Positions 13,878 through 21,334 of a stretch of DNA of 21,334 nucleotides are shown here, piece after piece. The position numbers and the translations under genes were made by a program. This stretch comes from CAYFKJ01 sp964401845. Lineage in GTDB: Bacteria; Pseudomonadota; Alphaproteobacteria; UBA2966. The stretch's first letter is position 1, and each line of letters starts with the position of its first letter. The stretch lies in assembly GCA_964401845.1 (NCBI GenBank), contig CAYOAD010000049.1, forward strand, positions 1 through 21,334, written 5' to 3'. Below the pieces are notes generated by a model. It worked only from the letters and a program-made list of their open reading frames with translations, had not been told where the DNA came from and ran no database searches.

Positions 13878-13894
13878 TCTTACGGAGATTTTCC

Positions 13895-14245
13895 ATGCCT
13901 CCATCGGCTCAGACCATACCCGCTTTCACCAAGGTCGTTACGGCGAACAAGCTGAATGACGGAACCGTCGTTTTCCTTGATGCCCATTTCCAGTGGACCA
14001 ACGATATCGCCGAAGCGCGCATCATCACTGCGCACAGCGAGTTGGAAGACGTCCTCTTGATCGCCGAGCGCGCGAAGCTCACGCAACAGGTTGTCAGCGC
14101 CTACAATATCGACGTCGCCCTCGCCCCCGACGACGGCGGCGTTACGCCGCTGCTCTTGCGCGAAAAAATCCGCGCCTTCGGACCGACCACGGTTCTACCG
14201 ACACGGTCCACCGCGCCCGCCTACGCAGAGCGTAGCGCAGCCTGA
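13895..14245 (+). CDS. DUF2849 protein, sulfite-reductase operon accessory
   Basis: A 116-residue soluble protein that I recognise as the DUF2849 family, which in alphaproteobacteria typically precedes the sulfite reductase gene. It reads VVTANKLNDGTVVFLDAHFQW near the N-terminus and ends in a short tail. The ATG at 13895 has GGAG 7 bases upstream; the frame is open further upstream, but those starts lack a ribosome-binding site. No catalytic residues, cysteines or membrane segments are seen. Its function is unknown; context implies a role in assembling or feeding electrons to the sulfite reductase. It is the first structural gene after the Cys-rich leader and is separated from the reductase gene by 24 bases. 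Confidence 0.88.
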   Translation: MPPSAQTIPAFTKVVTANKLNDGTVVFLDAHFQWTNDIAEARIITAHSELEDVLLIAERAKLTQQVVSAYNIDVALAPDDGGVTPLLLREKIRAFGPTTVLPTRSTAPAYAERSAA

Positions 14246-14269
14246 GCGAGGTCTACTCGGGAGGACGCC

Positions 14270-15925
14270 ATGTACAGCTACCAAAGCCACGACCGCATCA
14301 TGGTCGACCAGCGCGTCGCGCAATTCGGCGATCAGGTGCGCCGGCGCTTCGACGGCGCGCTGAACGAAGACGAGTTCCGGCCGCTCCGGCTGATGAACGG
14401 CCTCTATCAGGAAATGCACGCCTATATGCTGCGCGTCGCCATCCCATACGGCACACTGTCGTCACGGCAATTGCGCAAGCTGGCCGACATCGCGCGGACC
14501 CATGACCGGGGCTACGGTCACTTCACGACCCGCCAGAACATCCAGTTCAACTGGCTATCGCTGGAGCAAACACCGGACGTGTTGGCCGATCTCGCAACCG
14601 TCGAAATGCACGCCATCCAGAGCAGCGGCAGTTGCATCCGCAACGTCACCGCCGACCACTTCGCCGGCGCCGCCCGGGATGAAGTCGAGGACCCGCGCGT
14701 CTTCGCCGAAATCCTGCGCCAGTGGTCGACCCTGCATCCCGAGTTTTCCTTCCTGCCGCGTAAGTTCAAGATCGCGCTGTCGGGCAGCGAACAGGACCGC
14801 GCCGCTATTGCCGTCCACGACATCGGCCTCAAATTACGCCGCAACGAGGCCGGCGAGGTGGGTTTTGAGGTGATGGTGGGCGGTGGCTTGGGCCGCACAC
14901 CGATGCTGGGCAAGACCATCCGTGAATTCCTGCCCCAGGGCGATTTGCTGGCCTATGTGGAGGCAATCTTACGGGTCTACAACCAGCTCGGCCGGCGTGA
15001 CAACAAGTACAAGGCGCGCATCAAGATCATGGTTCATGAACTCGGCATCGATACCGTCCGAGATATGGTGGAAGCCGAATGGTCAGAAATCCGCGACGGT
15101 GGCCTGCACCTGTCCGCGTCGCGCATCGAGGAGATGCGCCGCCATTTCCTGCCGCCCCGCTTCGATGATCTGTCGGTGATCGACGCCTCCCTGGAGGCCG
15201 CGCGGGCGGGCAGTCCGGCCTTTGCCGCCTGGCTCTCGACCAACACGGCGCAGCACAAACAGGACGGCTACGCCATCGCCACGATCTCCCTGAAGGCGGC
15301 GGGCCGCGCGCCGGGCGATGCCACCGACGAACAGATGGATGCCGTGGCCAACCTGGCCGAACGATACTCTTTCGGCGAAATCCGCGTCAGCCACGAGCAG
15401 AACCTGATCCTGCCGCACGTGCGCCTGAAAGATCTCCACACGTTGTGGACGGCGCTCGGTCACTATGATTTGGACACCGCCAACGCCGGGCTGGCGACCG
15501 ATATCATTGCCTGCCCCGGCATGGATTTCTGCAGCCTGGCAAACACCCGATCCATTCCCGTTGCGCAAAGCGTCTCGGAACGGCTCGACGACCTAGACCG
15601 CCTGCACGATATCGGTGAGCTGAAGATCAAGATTTCCGGCTGCATCAATGCCTGCGCCCACCATCACGTCGGCCACATCGGCGTTCTGGGCGTCGACAAG
15701 CACGGCGAGGAATTTTACCAGATCACCATCGGCGGCAGTGCCGACGCGGCGCCGTCCATCGGCGAGATCGTCGGCCCGGCCCTGCCCGCCGACAAGGTGA
15801 CCGACGCCGTGGAAAATCTGATCGAAACCTACCTGGCGCTTCGTCAATCGGGCGAACGTTTCATCGACGCCGTGAACCGCCTCGGCCTCGATCCGTTTCG
15901 GGAGAAGCTCTATGGCGACGGCTGA
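14270..15925 (+). CDS. cysI: Assimilatory sulfite reductase, siroheme/4Fe-4S hemoprotein
   Basis: A 551-residue enzyme that reduces sulfite to sulfide with six electrons. The signature for the coupled 4Fe-4S cluster and siroheme is complete: Cys415 and Cys421 (CPGMDFC), then Cys458 and Cys462 (GCINACAHHHVGHIG). The repeated ferredoxin-like half-domains are present, with TTRQNIQFNWL in the first half and SHEQNLILPHV in the second. The start ATG has GGGAGG 5 bases upstream. No flavoprotein partner (CysJ) is encoded nearby, so the donor may be ferredoxin or an unknown carrier. Assimilatory nitrite reductase belongs to the same superfamily, but the cysH/cysD/cysNC neighbours favour sulfite. It overlaps the next gene by 14 bases. 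Confidence 0.93.
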   Translation: MYSYQSHDRIMVDQRVAQFGDQVRRRFDGALNEDEFRPLRLMNGLYQEMHAYMLRVAIPYGTLSSRQLRKLADIARTHDRGYGHFTTRQNIQFNWLSLEQTPDVLADLATVEMHAIQSSGSCIRNVTADHFAGAARDEVEDPRVFAEILRQWSTLHPEFSFLPRKFKIALSGSEQDRAAIAVHDIGLKLRRNEAGEVGFEVMVGGGLGRTPMLGKTIREFLPQGDLLAYVEAILRVYNQLGRRDNKYKARIKIMVHELGIDTVRDMVEAEWSEIRDGGLHLSASRIEEMRRHFLPPRFDDLSVIDASLEAARAGSPAFAAWLSTNTAQHKQDGYAIATISLKAAGRAPGDATDEQMDAVANLAERYSFGEIRVSHEQNLILPHVRLKDLHTLWTALGHYDLDTANAGLATDIIACPGMDFCSLANTRSIPVAQSVSERLDDLDRLHDIGELKIKISGCINACAHHHVGHIGVLGVDKHGEEFYQITIGGSADAAPSIGEIVGPALPADKVTDAVENLIETYLALRQSGERFIDAVNRLGLDPFREKLYGDG

Positions 15926-16418
15926 ACAACAAGGCCCGCTGATCCGCCACGGTGAACGGGTGGTCGATCCCTGGATCGGCATCGCCGACGACGAGCAGCA
16001 TCTGCTGTATGGGCCGATCATCGTTTCGCTGGCCCGCTGGCGGGCCGAACGCGAGAAACTGATCGCCACCGGCCAGCCGCTCGGCATACGTCTCGCCAGT
16101 CACCATACCGCCGGGGACATCGCCGCCGATCTGGAGCACCTGAACCTGGTTGCCGTGGAATTCCCCGCCATCGCGGACGGCCGGGGCTACACGGTCGGTC
16201 GCATGCTGCGCGAGCGCTATGGCTTCCGGGGCGAAATCCGTGCCGTCGGCCCGCTGGTCCGGGACGTCTTCGCATTCCTGGTCCGCAGCGGTTTCGATGC
16301 CGTCGAGGCGCGGGACGAGACGGAAGCCGAAGCCTGGGACGAAGCCGTCGGCGCCATCACGGTGACCTATCAGCCCCAACCCGGGTTCGGCGCAAGCTCA
16401 GGCGGAGCGGGAAAATGA
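15912..16418 (+). CDS. DUF934 protein, sulfite-reductase operon accessory
   Basis: A 168-residue protein of the DUF934 family, often annotated as a putative oxidoreductase, which regularly follows sulfite reductase in proteobacteria lacking CysJ. Family-like segments include GIRLASHHTAGDIAADLEHL and the RGYTVGRMLRERYGFRGEIRAVG core. It has no cysteines and no obvious cofactor motif. The ATG at 15912 lies inside the sulfite reductase gene, 14 bases before its end, and the stop overlaps the cysH start as ATGA, so expression is tightly coupled. Its biochemical role is not established; electron transfer or maturation of the reductase is a reasonable guess from its constant neighbourhood. Confidence 0.9.
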   Translation: MATAEQQGPLIRHGERVVDPWIGIADDEQHLLYGPIIVSLARWRAEREKLIATGQPLGIRLASHHTAGDIAADLEHLNLVAVEFPAIADGRGYTVGRMLRERYGFRGEIRAVGPLVRDVFAFLVRSGFDAVEARDETEAEAWDEAVGAITVTYQPQPGFGASSGGAGK

Positions 16419-17179
16419 CAGCGAACCTGGCCGCGGCGCCGACGCCGCTCGCTGATGACAATGCATTGAAATCGCGCGTTCACGAACTGGAACACAAGTA
16501 CGCCTTGCTCGGTGCGCGCGACCTCGTGAAGGCTTTGGTCAGTGACGAATTCAACGGGGGTTTGGCGTTGGTGTCCTCGTTCGGGTCCGGATCCGCCGTC
16601 ATGCTCCATATGGCGGCTCAGGCAAATCCGGCGACGCCGGTGTTGTTTCTCGACACCGGTAAGCACTTCGGTGAAACCAAACGCTATCGCGACGACCTCG
16701 CCGGCCTGCTGGGCTTAACCGACGTGCGGTCCATCACGCCCGATCCGGTCGCCGTGGAGGCCCGCGACCCGCAAGGAATACTGTGGTCCGAGCATCCGGA
16801 CGATTGCTGCCACATCCGCAAAGTCGCACCCCTGCAGCGCGCGTTGGGCGAGTTCGACGCCTGGTTCACCGGCCGCCGCCGGGACCAGAACACGGCGCGC
16901 GGCGCGTTGGCCCGTTTCGAAGCAGCCGACGGTCGCATCAAGATCAACGCGCTGGCCAACTGGAGCCAGCAAATGGTCGACGACTATTTCGAGGAATTCA
17001 AACTGCCCCGCCACCCGCTGGAGGCGGACGGCTTTCTTTCCATAGGATGCATGACCTGCACCGACCGCGTGGCGGCGGGCGAAGACGCACGGGCCGGGCG
17101 CTGGCGCGGCAATAACAAATCCGAATGCGGCATCCACGTCGCCAACAGTAACTTTTCCGACTACGGAGCCGACATATGA
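16415..17179 (+). CDS. cysH: Adenylyl-sulfate (APS) reductase, 4Fe-4S type
   Basis: A 254-residue thiol-dependent reductase that makes sulfite from activated sulfate. The PP-loop-like region is SSFGSGSAVML (about 54-64), followed by FLDTGKHFGETKRYRD. The iron-sulfur signature that separates APS-type from E. coli-type PAPS reductases is present: Cys131-Cys132 (DDCCHIRKVAPL) and Cys212/Cys215 (GCMTC). The catalytic cysteine is Cys237 in the C-terminal ECGIH motif, preceded by the substrate loop AGEDARAGRW. APS preference is therefore expected, although some Fe-S enzymes also use PAPS. It starts and ends with ATGA overlaps, to DUF934 upstream and cysD downstream, as in a tightly coupled operon. 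Confidence 0.94.
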   Translation: MTANLAAAPTPLADDNALKSRVHELEHKYALLGARDLVKALVSDEFNGGLALVSSFGSGSAVMLHMAAQANPATPVLFLDTGKHFGETKRYRDDLAGLLGLTDVRSITPDPVAVEARDPQGILWSEHPDDCCHIRKVAPLQRALGEFDAWFTGRRRDQNTARGALARFEAADGRIKINALANWSQQMVDDYFEEFKLPRHPLEADGFLSIGCMTCTDRVAAGEDARAGRWRGNNKSECGIHVANSNFSDYGADI

Positions 17180-17970
17180 ACCACCTCGATGCCCTCGAGA
17201 GCGAAAGCATCTACATTCTGCGTGAGGCCTACAACCGTTTCGACCGCCTCGCCATGCTGTGGTCGCTGGGCAAGGATTCGAACGTGATGATCTGGCTGGC
17301 GCGCAAGGCCTTCCTGGGCCGCGTGCCCTTTCCCGTCGCCCACCTCGACACGGGCAAGGAGTTTCCCGAGACCTATGCCTTCCGTGAACGCTACACGCCG
17401 GAATGGGGGCTCGATCTGATCGACGATCCCTGCCCACCGATCGAGGATGTGGACGCGGACTTGCCGCCGGCCTCCCGCTTCGCGGCGCGCAAAAGCCTCG
17501 GCCTCAAGCAGGCCATCGAGCGCTATGATTTCGAGGCCCTGATCACCGGTATCCGCCGCGACGAGCAGGCCACCCGCGCCAAGGAACGCGTTTTCAGCCC
17601 GCGCGGCGAGGACGGCGCCTGGGATTTCCGCGACCAGCCGCCGGAATTCTGGGACCACTACAACACCGATTTCCCCCCCGGCACCCATGTCCGCGTCCAT
17701 CCCCTGCTGCATTGGACGGAGGTTGATATCTGGCGCTACATCCAGCGCGAGGAAATACCCGTCGTGCCTTTGTACTTTGCGCGCGACGGCAAGCGCTTCC
17801 GCTCGCTCGGCGAGGAGGGCATCACCTTTCCCATCGAGTCCAACGCCGTCACCATCGACGAGATCATCGGGGAATTGGAAGCGACCCGCGCGCCTGAGCG
17901 CGCCGGCCGCGCCATGGACCATGAATCAGAGGACGCCTTCGAGCGCCTTCGTGCCCATGGATATCTGTAA
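17176..17970 (+). CDS. cysD: Sulfate adenylyltransferase subunit 2 (CysD)
   Basis: A 264-residue catalytic subunit of ATP sulfurylase, which forms APS and pyrophosphate from ATP and sulfate. The PP-loop is WSLGKDS (residues 29-35). Family hallmarks follow: HLDTGKEFPETYAFRERY, LITGIRRDEQATRAKERVFS, LLHWTEVDIWRYI and PVVPLYFA. It is shorter than the usual length of about 300 because the N-terminal extension of E. coli-type proteins is brief here; all core motifs are present. It overlaps cysH by ATGA and is followed after 28 AT-rich bases by its GTPase partner gene. It acts in the cytoplasm as a complex with the CysN part of CysNC. Confidence 0.95.
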   Translation: MNHLDALESESIYILREAYNRFDRLAMLWSLGKDSNVMIWLARKAFLGRVPFPVAHLDTGKEFPETYAFRERYTPEWGLDLIDDPCPPIEDVDADLPPASRFAARKSLGLKQAIERYDFEALITGIRRDEQATRAKERVFSPRGEDGAWDFRDQPPEFWDHYNTDFPPGTHVRVHPLLHWTEVDIWRYIQREEIPVVPLYFARDGKRFRSLGEEGITFPIESNAVTIDEIIGELEATRAPERAGRAMDHESEDAFERLRAHGYL

Positions 17971-17998
17971 ACATTTGATTTAGCTGGATTTATATATC

Positions 17999-19906
17999 AT
18001 GAGCACGAACATCGCCCAACCGGCGAACGCCGCCTCTTCGGCCGCCGCACCCCTCCCCATCGTTATCGTCGGCCACGTCGATCACGGCAAATCCACTCTG
18101 GTCGGCCGCCTTCTGCATGAAACCGGAAGCCTGCCGGACGGCAAGGTCGATGAATTGCGCGCCCAGGCAGAACGTCGCAGCGCCGAATTCGAGTGGTCCT
18201 TCGTCATGGATGCGCTGCAGGTCGAACGGGACCAGGGCATCACGGTCGACACCACGCGCATCTGGTTCCGCTCAAGCGTCCGGCGTTACGTCATCATCGA
18301 CGCGCCGGGCCACAAGGAATTTCTCAAGAACATGGTAACGGGGGCCGCCGCGGCCGACGCCGCGCTTCTGGTGATCGACGCCGCCGAAGGCGTTTCCGAA
18401 CAAACCCGGCGGCATGCCTATCTTCTCGGCCTGCTGGGCGTTTCCCAGGTCGTCGTCGCGGTCAACAAGATGGACGTCGTCGGATATGACAAGAGCCGGT
18501 TCGAGGAAGTCGCGGCGGAAATCGTCGGTTATCTCGGTGACCTGGATATCGCACCGCTGTCAGTCGTCCCGTTGTCGGCCCGCGAAGGGGTCAATCTCGT
18601 CAAGCCGGCTGAGAATTTGTCCTGGTGGCAAGGGCCGAGCGTCATCGAAGCGCTGGATGCGACCAACCCAGCGCCCGCTCCTGTCGACCTGCCTCTGCGG
18701 CTGCCCATCCAGGACGTTTACCGTCAGGACGACAAGCGCATTCTTGTGGGTCGCATCGCGGGCGGCAATCTGCGTGTCGGCGATCAATTGCATTTCTCGC
18801 CGGGCGGCCAGATGGCCCGCGTCCACAGCATCGAAGACTGGAGCAGCACCGCAAGGGACCAGCCGGCGCGGGTCTCCGCCGGAGCTGGACAGTCCGTTGC
18901 CTTCACCCTGGACGAGGACATCTTCGTCGAACGTGGCCACGTGGCCGCCCATGACAGCGCGGTACCGGCGACGGCCAATAATCTCAAGGTGCGCCTGTTC
19001 TGGCTCGACAAGGAACCGTTGTTCGAAGGCGACCGTTTGACATTGAAGATCGGCACCTCGGCGCATAGCGTTACCATCGCTTCGGTTGACCGTTTGATCG
19101 ACGTGCAGAATCTGGCCCCGTCCAATTCATCCGAAGTTTCACGCAACGGCGTGGCTGAAGTTACCTTGCGCAGCCGTTCGCGCATCGCCTTCGATGCCTT
19201 CGCCGACATCCGCGGCACAGGGCGCGGCGTGCTGATCCGCGACCACCGCCTGGTTGGCGGTTGCACGATCGACGGTGCCGCCGACCTGGCGCTTAGCCGC
19301 AACCTCACCTCCGTTAGTCAAACCGTCACCCGCGCCGAACGCACCACGGCCAACGGACACCAGGGCGGGGTGCTGTGGCTCACCGGTCTGTCGGGCTCGG
19401 GTAAATCGACCTTGGGCATGGGCCTGCAGCGCCGCCTGTTCGAACGCGGCGATCAGGTTTACGTGCTCGATGGTGACAACGTGCGGCAGGGTCTCAACAG
19501 CGATCTCGGCTTCGGGCCGGAAGAGCGGGCAGAGAACATCCGGCGCATCGCAGAGGTCGCCAACCTGTTCGCCGATGCCGGCTTCCTCGTCGTGACGGCG
19601 TTCATCTCGCCCTACCGGGAGGACCGGGACAATGCCCGGGCCATCATCGGCGAGCAGTTCCAGGAGATTTATGTCAGCGCCAGCCTTGAAGCTTGCGAAC
19701 AACGCGATCCCAAGGGCCTCTATGCCCGCGCGCGGGCTGGCAAGATTCCTGAATTCACGGGTATCAGCGCCCCCTACGAAGAGCCCCACGCACCCGAAGC
19801 CGTGGTCGATACCGAAAATCTCTCTCTGGATGCGGCAGTCGAACAACTCGTCGCCCATATCGACGGCACGTTTTCCATCGCCCGCCAAACCCGAAAGGCG
19901 GGTTAG
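17999..19906 (+). CDS. cysNC: Bifunctional sulfate adenylyltransferase subunit 1 / adenylyl-sulfate kinase (CysNC)
   Basis: A 635-residue fusion. The N-terminal part is an EF-Tu-like GTPase that drives ATP sulfurylase: P-loop GHVDHGKST (25-33), DAPGHKEF (from 101), NKMD (156-159), then two beta-barrel domains to about 430. The C-terminal part (about 455-635) is APS kinase: a second P-loop GLSGSGKST (463-471), LDGDNVRQGLN, FISPYREDRD with the conserved Ser537, and GLYARARAGKIPEFTGI. The kinase makes PAPS. The start ATG follows a 28-base AT-rich spacer without a recognisable Shine-Dalgarno. With an APS-type CysH in the same operon, the kinase is not obviously needed for reduction and may supply PAPS for sulfation. 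The gene is the last of the operon. Confidence 0.95.
   Translation: MSTNIAQPANAASSAAAPLPIVIVGHVDHGKSTLVGRLLHETGSLPDGKVDELRAQAERRSAEFEWSFVMDALQVERDQGITVDTTRIWFRSSVRRYVIIDAPGHKEFLKNMVTGAAAADAALLVIDAAEGVSEQTRRHAYLLGLLGVSQVVVAVNKMDVVGYDKSRFEEVAAEIVGYLGDLDIAPLSVVPLSAREGVNLVKPAENLSWWQGPSVIEALDATNPAPAPVDLPLRLPIQDVYRQDDKRILVGRIAGGNLRVGDQLHFSPGGQMARVHSIEDWSSTARDQPARVSAGAGQSVAFTLDEDIFVERGHVAAHDSAVPATANNLKVRLFWLDKEPLFEGDRLTLKIGTSAHSVTIASVDRLIDVQNLAPSNSSEVSRNGVAEVTLRSRSRIAFDAFADIRGTGRGVLIRDHRLVGGCTIDGAADLALSRNLTSVSQTVTRAERTTANGHQGGVLWLTGLSGSGKSTLGMGLQRRLFERGDQVYVLDGDNVRQGLNSDLGFGPEERAENIRRIAEVANLFADAGFLVVTAFISPYREDRDNARAIIGEQFQEIYVSASLEACEQRDPKGLYARARAGKIPEFTGISAPYEEPHAPEAVVDTENLSLDAAVEQLVAHIDGTFSIARQTRKAG
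19888..19904. terminator. Weak candidate terminator hairpin at the end of cysNC
   Basis: AACCCG (19888-19893) and CGGGTT (19899-19904) pair around the loop AAAGG and overlap the last codons of cysNC. An alternative stem, CCCGCC (19881-19886) with GGCGGG (19897-19902), uses some of the same bases. No T-run follows on either strand. It lies between convergent genes, where a bidirectional terminator is expected, but the evidence is weak. Confidence 0.3.
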
Positions 19907-19918
19907 TCACTTGGCAGT

Positions 19919-20182
19919 CTAGAGATCGTCCCGCATGTTGTAGCGGAATAAGATGTAGTTGATCAGGGCAAAGAGGCCCGCGCAGACGAGGATCGCGCCG
20001 AGAACGACGAGCATTACGGTTTGCGACCAAGATCCCCACAAAAGGGGAATAAGGAATATGGCGACAACGCCCGACAGGGTTTGCAGCGCCAGCAACAGCT
20101 TATGCCCCAGCCGCGAGCGTGGCTTGGCCGGACTTTTGTTCGAATCCGGAATGCGCGTCGAGTTTTTGTCGAATTTGTCCAT
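19919..20182 (-). CDS. Small two-helix membrane protein of unknown function
   Basis: An 87-residue protein counted from the ATG at 20182; a GTG one codon upstream is also possible. A charged, basic N-terminal tail of about 28 residues (with RLGHK just before the membrane) is followed by two hydrophobic helices, roughly 30-50 (LLLALQTLSGVVAIFLIPLLW) and 56-78 (VMLVVLGAILVCAGLFALINY), and a short charged tail. I do not recognise a family. The ATG overlaps the upstream TPR gene's TGA by one base, with GAGG about 7 bases upstream, so the two are translationally coupled. It may anchor or modulate the TPR protein, but that is only positional inference. Confidence 0.75.
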   Translation of the reverse strand: MDKFDKNSTRIPDSNKSPAKPRSRLGHKLLLALQTLSGVVAIFLIPLLWGSWSQTVMLVVLGAILVCAGLFALINYILFRYNMRDDL

Positions 20183-21334
20183 CACGCTGCCTCGGAAACC
20201 GCCTCCAATGCCGGCACGATGACATTAAAGCCGCAGCCCCTGGCTCGCGCGACCAGTTCCTTGGCCGCCGCGACATTTTCATCGTTGGGGCCGTCGCGTC
20301 CAATCGCCGCCAGTATCCGCGCCCGCTCGACAATCATAGATAACCAGGGAATGGAACGCTCGCCGATGTACTCCTCGGCCGTTTGTGCGAAGGCTTCGAC
20401 ACCTTCCCAGTTTTTGTTTTGCAACATGGCTTCAAGGGCGCCGCGGTAAAACCAGAGATAATTGTGGCCGACACACCCTTCGCTGAGGATGGCTGTGCAT
20501 TCGGAGATCACCGAACGGCGTAACTCCTCGGAATCGGTAACCTGAACCAGCGCTCCCATGATCATTGGTCCTGCGAATTTGAGGCCGGTTTCACGGCTGA
20601 TCTGGACCGCCTCTTGAGCCAGCTTTTCAGCCGCTGTGCGATTCCCTCCCAGGTCGAGGATTTGAGCGAGCACGGCCTGATTGACCGGCTCGAACCGCCG
20701 CGCGCCAATCTCCCTGGAAATCACTATGGCTTGCTCGCTTTGCTTCCGCGACTCGGCCAGGTCACCCATGTCGAACAGGACCTTACCGGCGCAGCTGCCC
20801 CGGGCGATCATTTCCGCCCGCTGGTTTCCCTCGGCCACCGCCAGTTCGGCGGCTTCGAGGCAATCCGCCAGCGCTTCATCGATCTGCAGCAAATAAAGCC
20901 GGGCATGTCCGCGCATGGAGAGGTTGGCGGCTGCAACAGATTCAATACCAGCCTCGCGAGCTTTGGAGACGCATTCGTCGTAATGGTCGAAGGCCGCCGT
21001 CATGTCGCCGCGCATGATGTTGGCGTCACCGAGACCGCTGAGGGCGCGCGCCTCCATCTCCGTCGAATTCGTGATCCGAGCATACTCCAAGGCTTTTTGA
21101 TGCGCGGCCAGGCAGCCGTCGATATCGCCCAGCGGAAAACAAATATTGCCGCGCAGATAGTGAACCCAGGCGAGGTCATCGGGCAGATTGTATTGTTCAG
21201 CAACGATCTGGGCCTGCGCCAGCATATCGAGGGCTTCCTGGTAGCGGTCAAGAATACGCAAACCGCCCACGAGATCGCGCAGCAGAGACAATTCCAGTTC
21301 CGCCCGGTCCGGCCCGTCAGAGATTTTGTCCAAC
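20182..21334 (-). CDS. TPR-repeat protein, C-terminal part (5' end outside window)
   Basis: The frame is open to the window's right edge, so at least 383 residues are seen and the N-terminus is missing. The sequence is almost entirely alpha-helical TPR units with the spacing of about 40 residues, for example RYQEALDMLAQAQIVAEQYN, DIDGCLAAHQKALEYARITN, DMTAAFDHYDECVSKAREAG and DLAESRKQSEQAIVISREIG. This arrangement resembles the C-terminal TPR half of large adenylate/guanylate-cyclase-ATPase-TPR or similar regulators, but no catalytic domain is visible to confirm that. It probably mediates protein-protein contacts. It is coupled to a small membrane protein downstream. Confidence 0.85.
   Translation of the reverse strand, partial: LDKISDGPDRAELELSLLRDLVGGLRILDRYQEALDMLAQAQIVAEQYNLPDDLAWVHYLRGNICFPLGDIDGCLAAHQKALEYARITNSTEMEARALSGLGDANIMRGDMTAAFDHYDECVSKAREAGIESVAAANLSMRGHARLYLLQIDEALADCLEAAELAVAEGNQRAEMIARGSCAGKVLFDMGDLAESRKQSEQAIVISREIGARRFEPVNQAVLAQILDLGGNRTAAEKLAQEAVQISRETGLKFAGPMIMGALVQVTDSEELRRSVISECTAILSEGCVGHNYLWFYRGALEAMLQNKNWEGVEAFAQTAEEYIGERSIPWLSMIVERARILAAIGRDGPNDENVAAAKELVARARGCGFNVIVPALEAVSEAA

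Noticed and set aside
13481..13894. SAM or other known riboswitch in front of the sulfate operon
   Set aside because: I could not find the conserved core of any riboswitch I know; the Cys-codon leader ORF explains the long leader better.

Overview
The window looks like chromosomal DNA of a free-living alphaproteobacterium, probably Rhodospirillales-like. The evidence is GC-rich coding with short intergenic gaps, long hybrid histidine kinases, and a sulfate-assimilation operon in the order DUF2849 - sulfite reductase - DUF934 - cysH - cysD - cysNC, with the two DUF genes that typically accompany alphaproteobacterial sulfite reductase. No tRNA, rRNA, insertion sequence, CRISPR array or phage gene was seen.

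Left part (1-9184), signalling. The window opens with the 3' end of a sensor kinase. Facing it is a roughly 35-codon orphan 3' end of an alpha/beta-hydrolase gene. Next come a 1190-residue membrane hybrid kinase on the minus strand (HAMP, two PAS, HisKA/HATPase, dead receiver, live receiver, HPt), a secreted family-3 solute-binding protein on the plus strand, an iron-dependent alcohol dehydrogenase on the minus strand, and a second membrane hybrid kinase on the plus strand. The periplasmic parts of the two complete kinases share a similar motif (W..D...LP.I), and the binding protein lies between them with no transporter genes. The second kinase has two stem-loops just before its start codon.

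Middle (9211-13480). A conserved protein of unknown function resembles the zinc-binding N-terminal domain of Ada. It converges on a cold-shock protein gene with a long leader. An MFS transporter, an HpcH/HpaI-type aldolase and a D-2-hydroxyacid dehydrogenase then form a probable catabolic operon, preceded by an 18-bp palindrome.

Right part (13481-21334). An AT-rich promoter region and an RNA leader of roughly 275 nt precede the sulfate operon. The leader contains a small ORF whose last eight codons are Met-Cys-Arg-Cys-Ala-Cys-Ala-Cys followed by a stop. GC-rich hairpins and a segment complementary to the Cys codons lie between it and the first structural gene. I read this as a cysteine-sensing leader-peptide attenuator and consider it the most interesting element here. 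The operon would activate sulfate (CysD/CysNC), reduce APS (CysH with a 4Fe-4S signature) and reduce sulfite (siroheme/4Fe-4S reductase). The window closes with the C-terminal part of a TPR protein translationally coupled to a small two-helix membrane protein, both on the minus strand.
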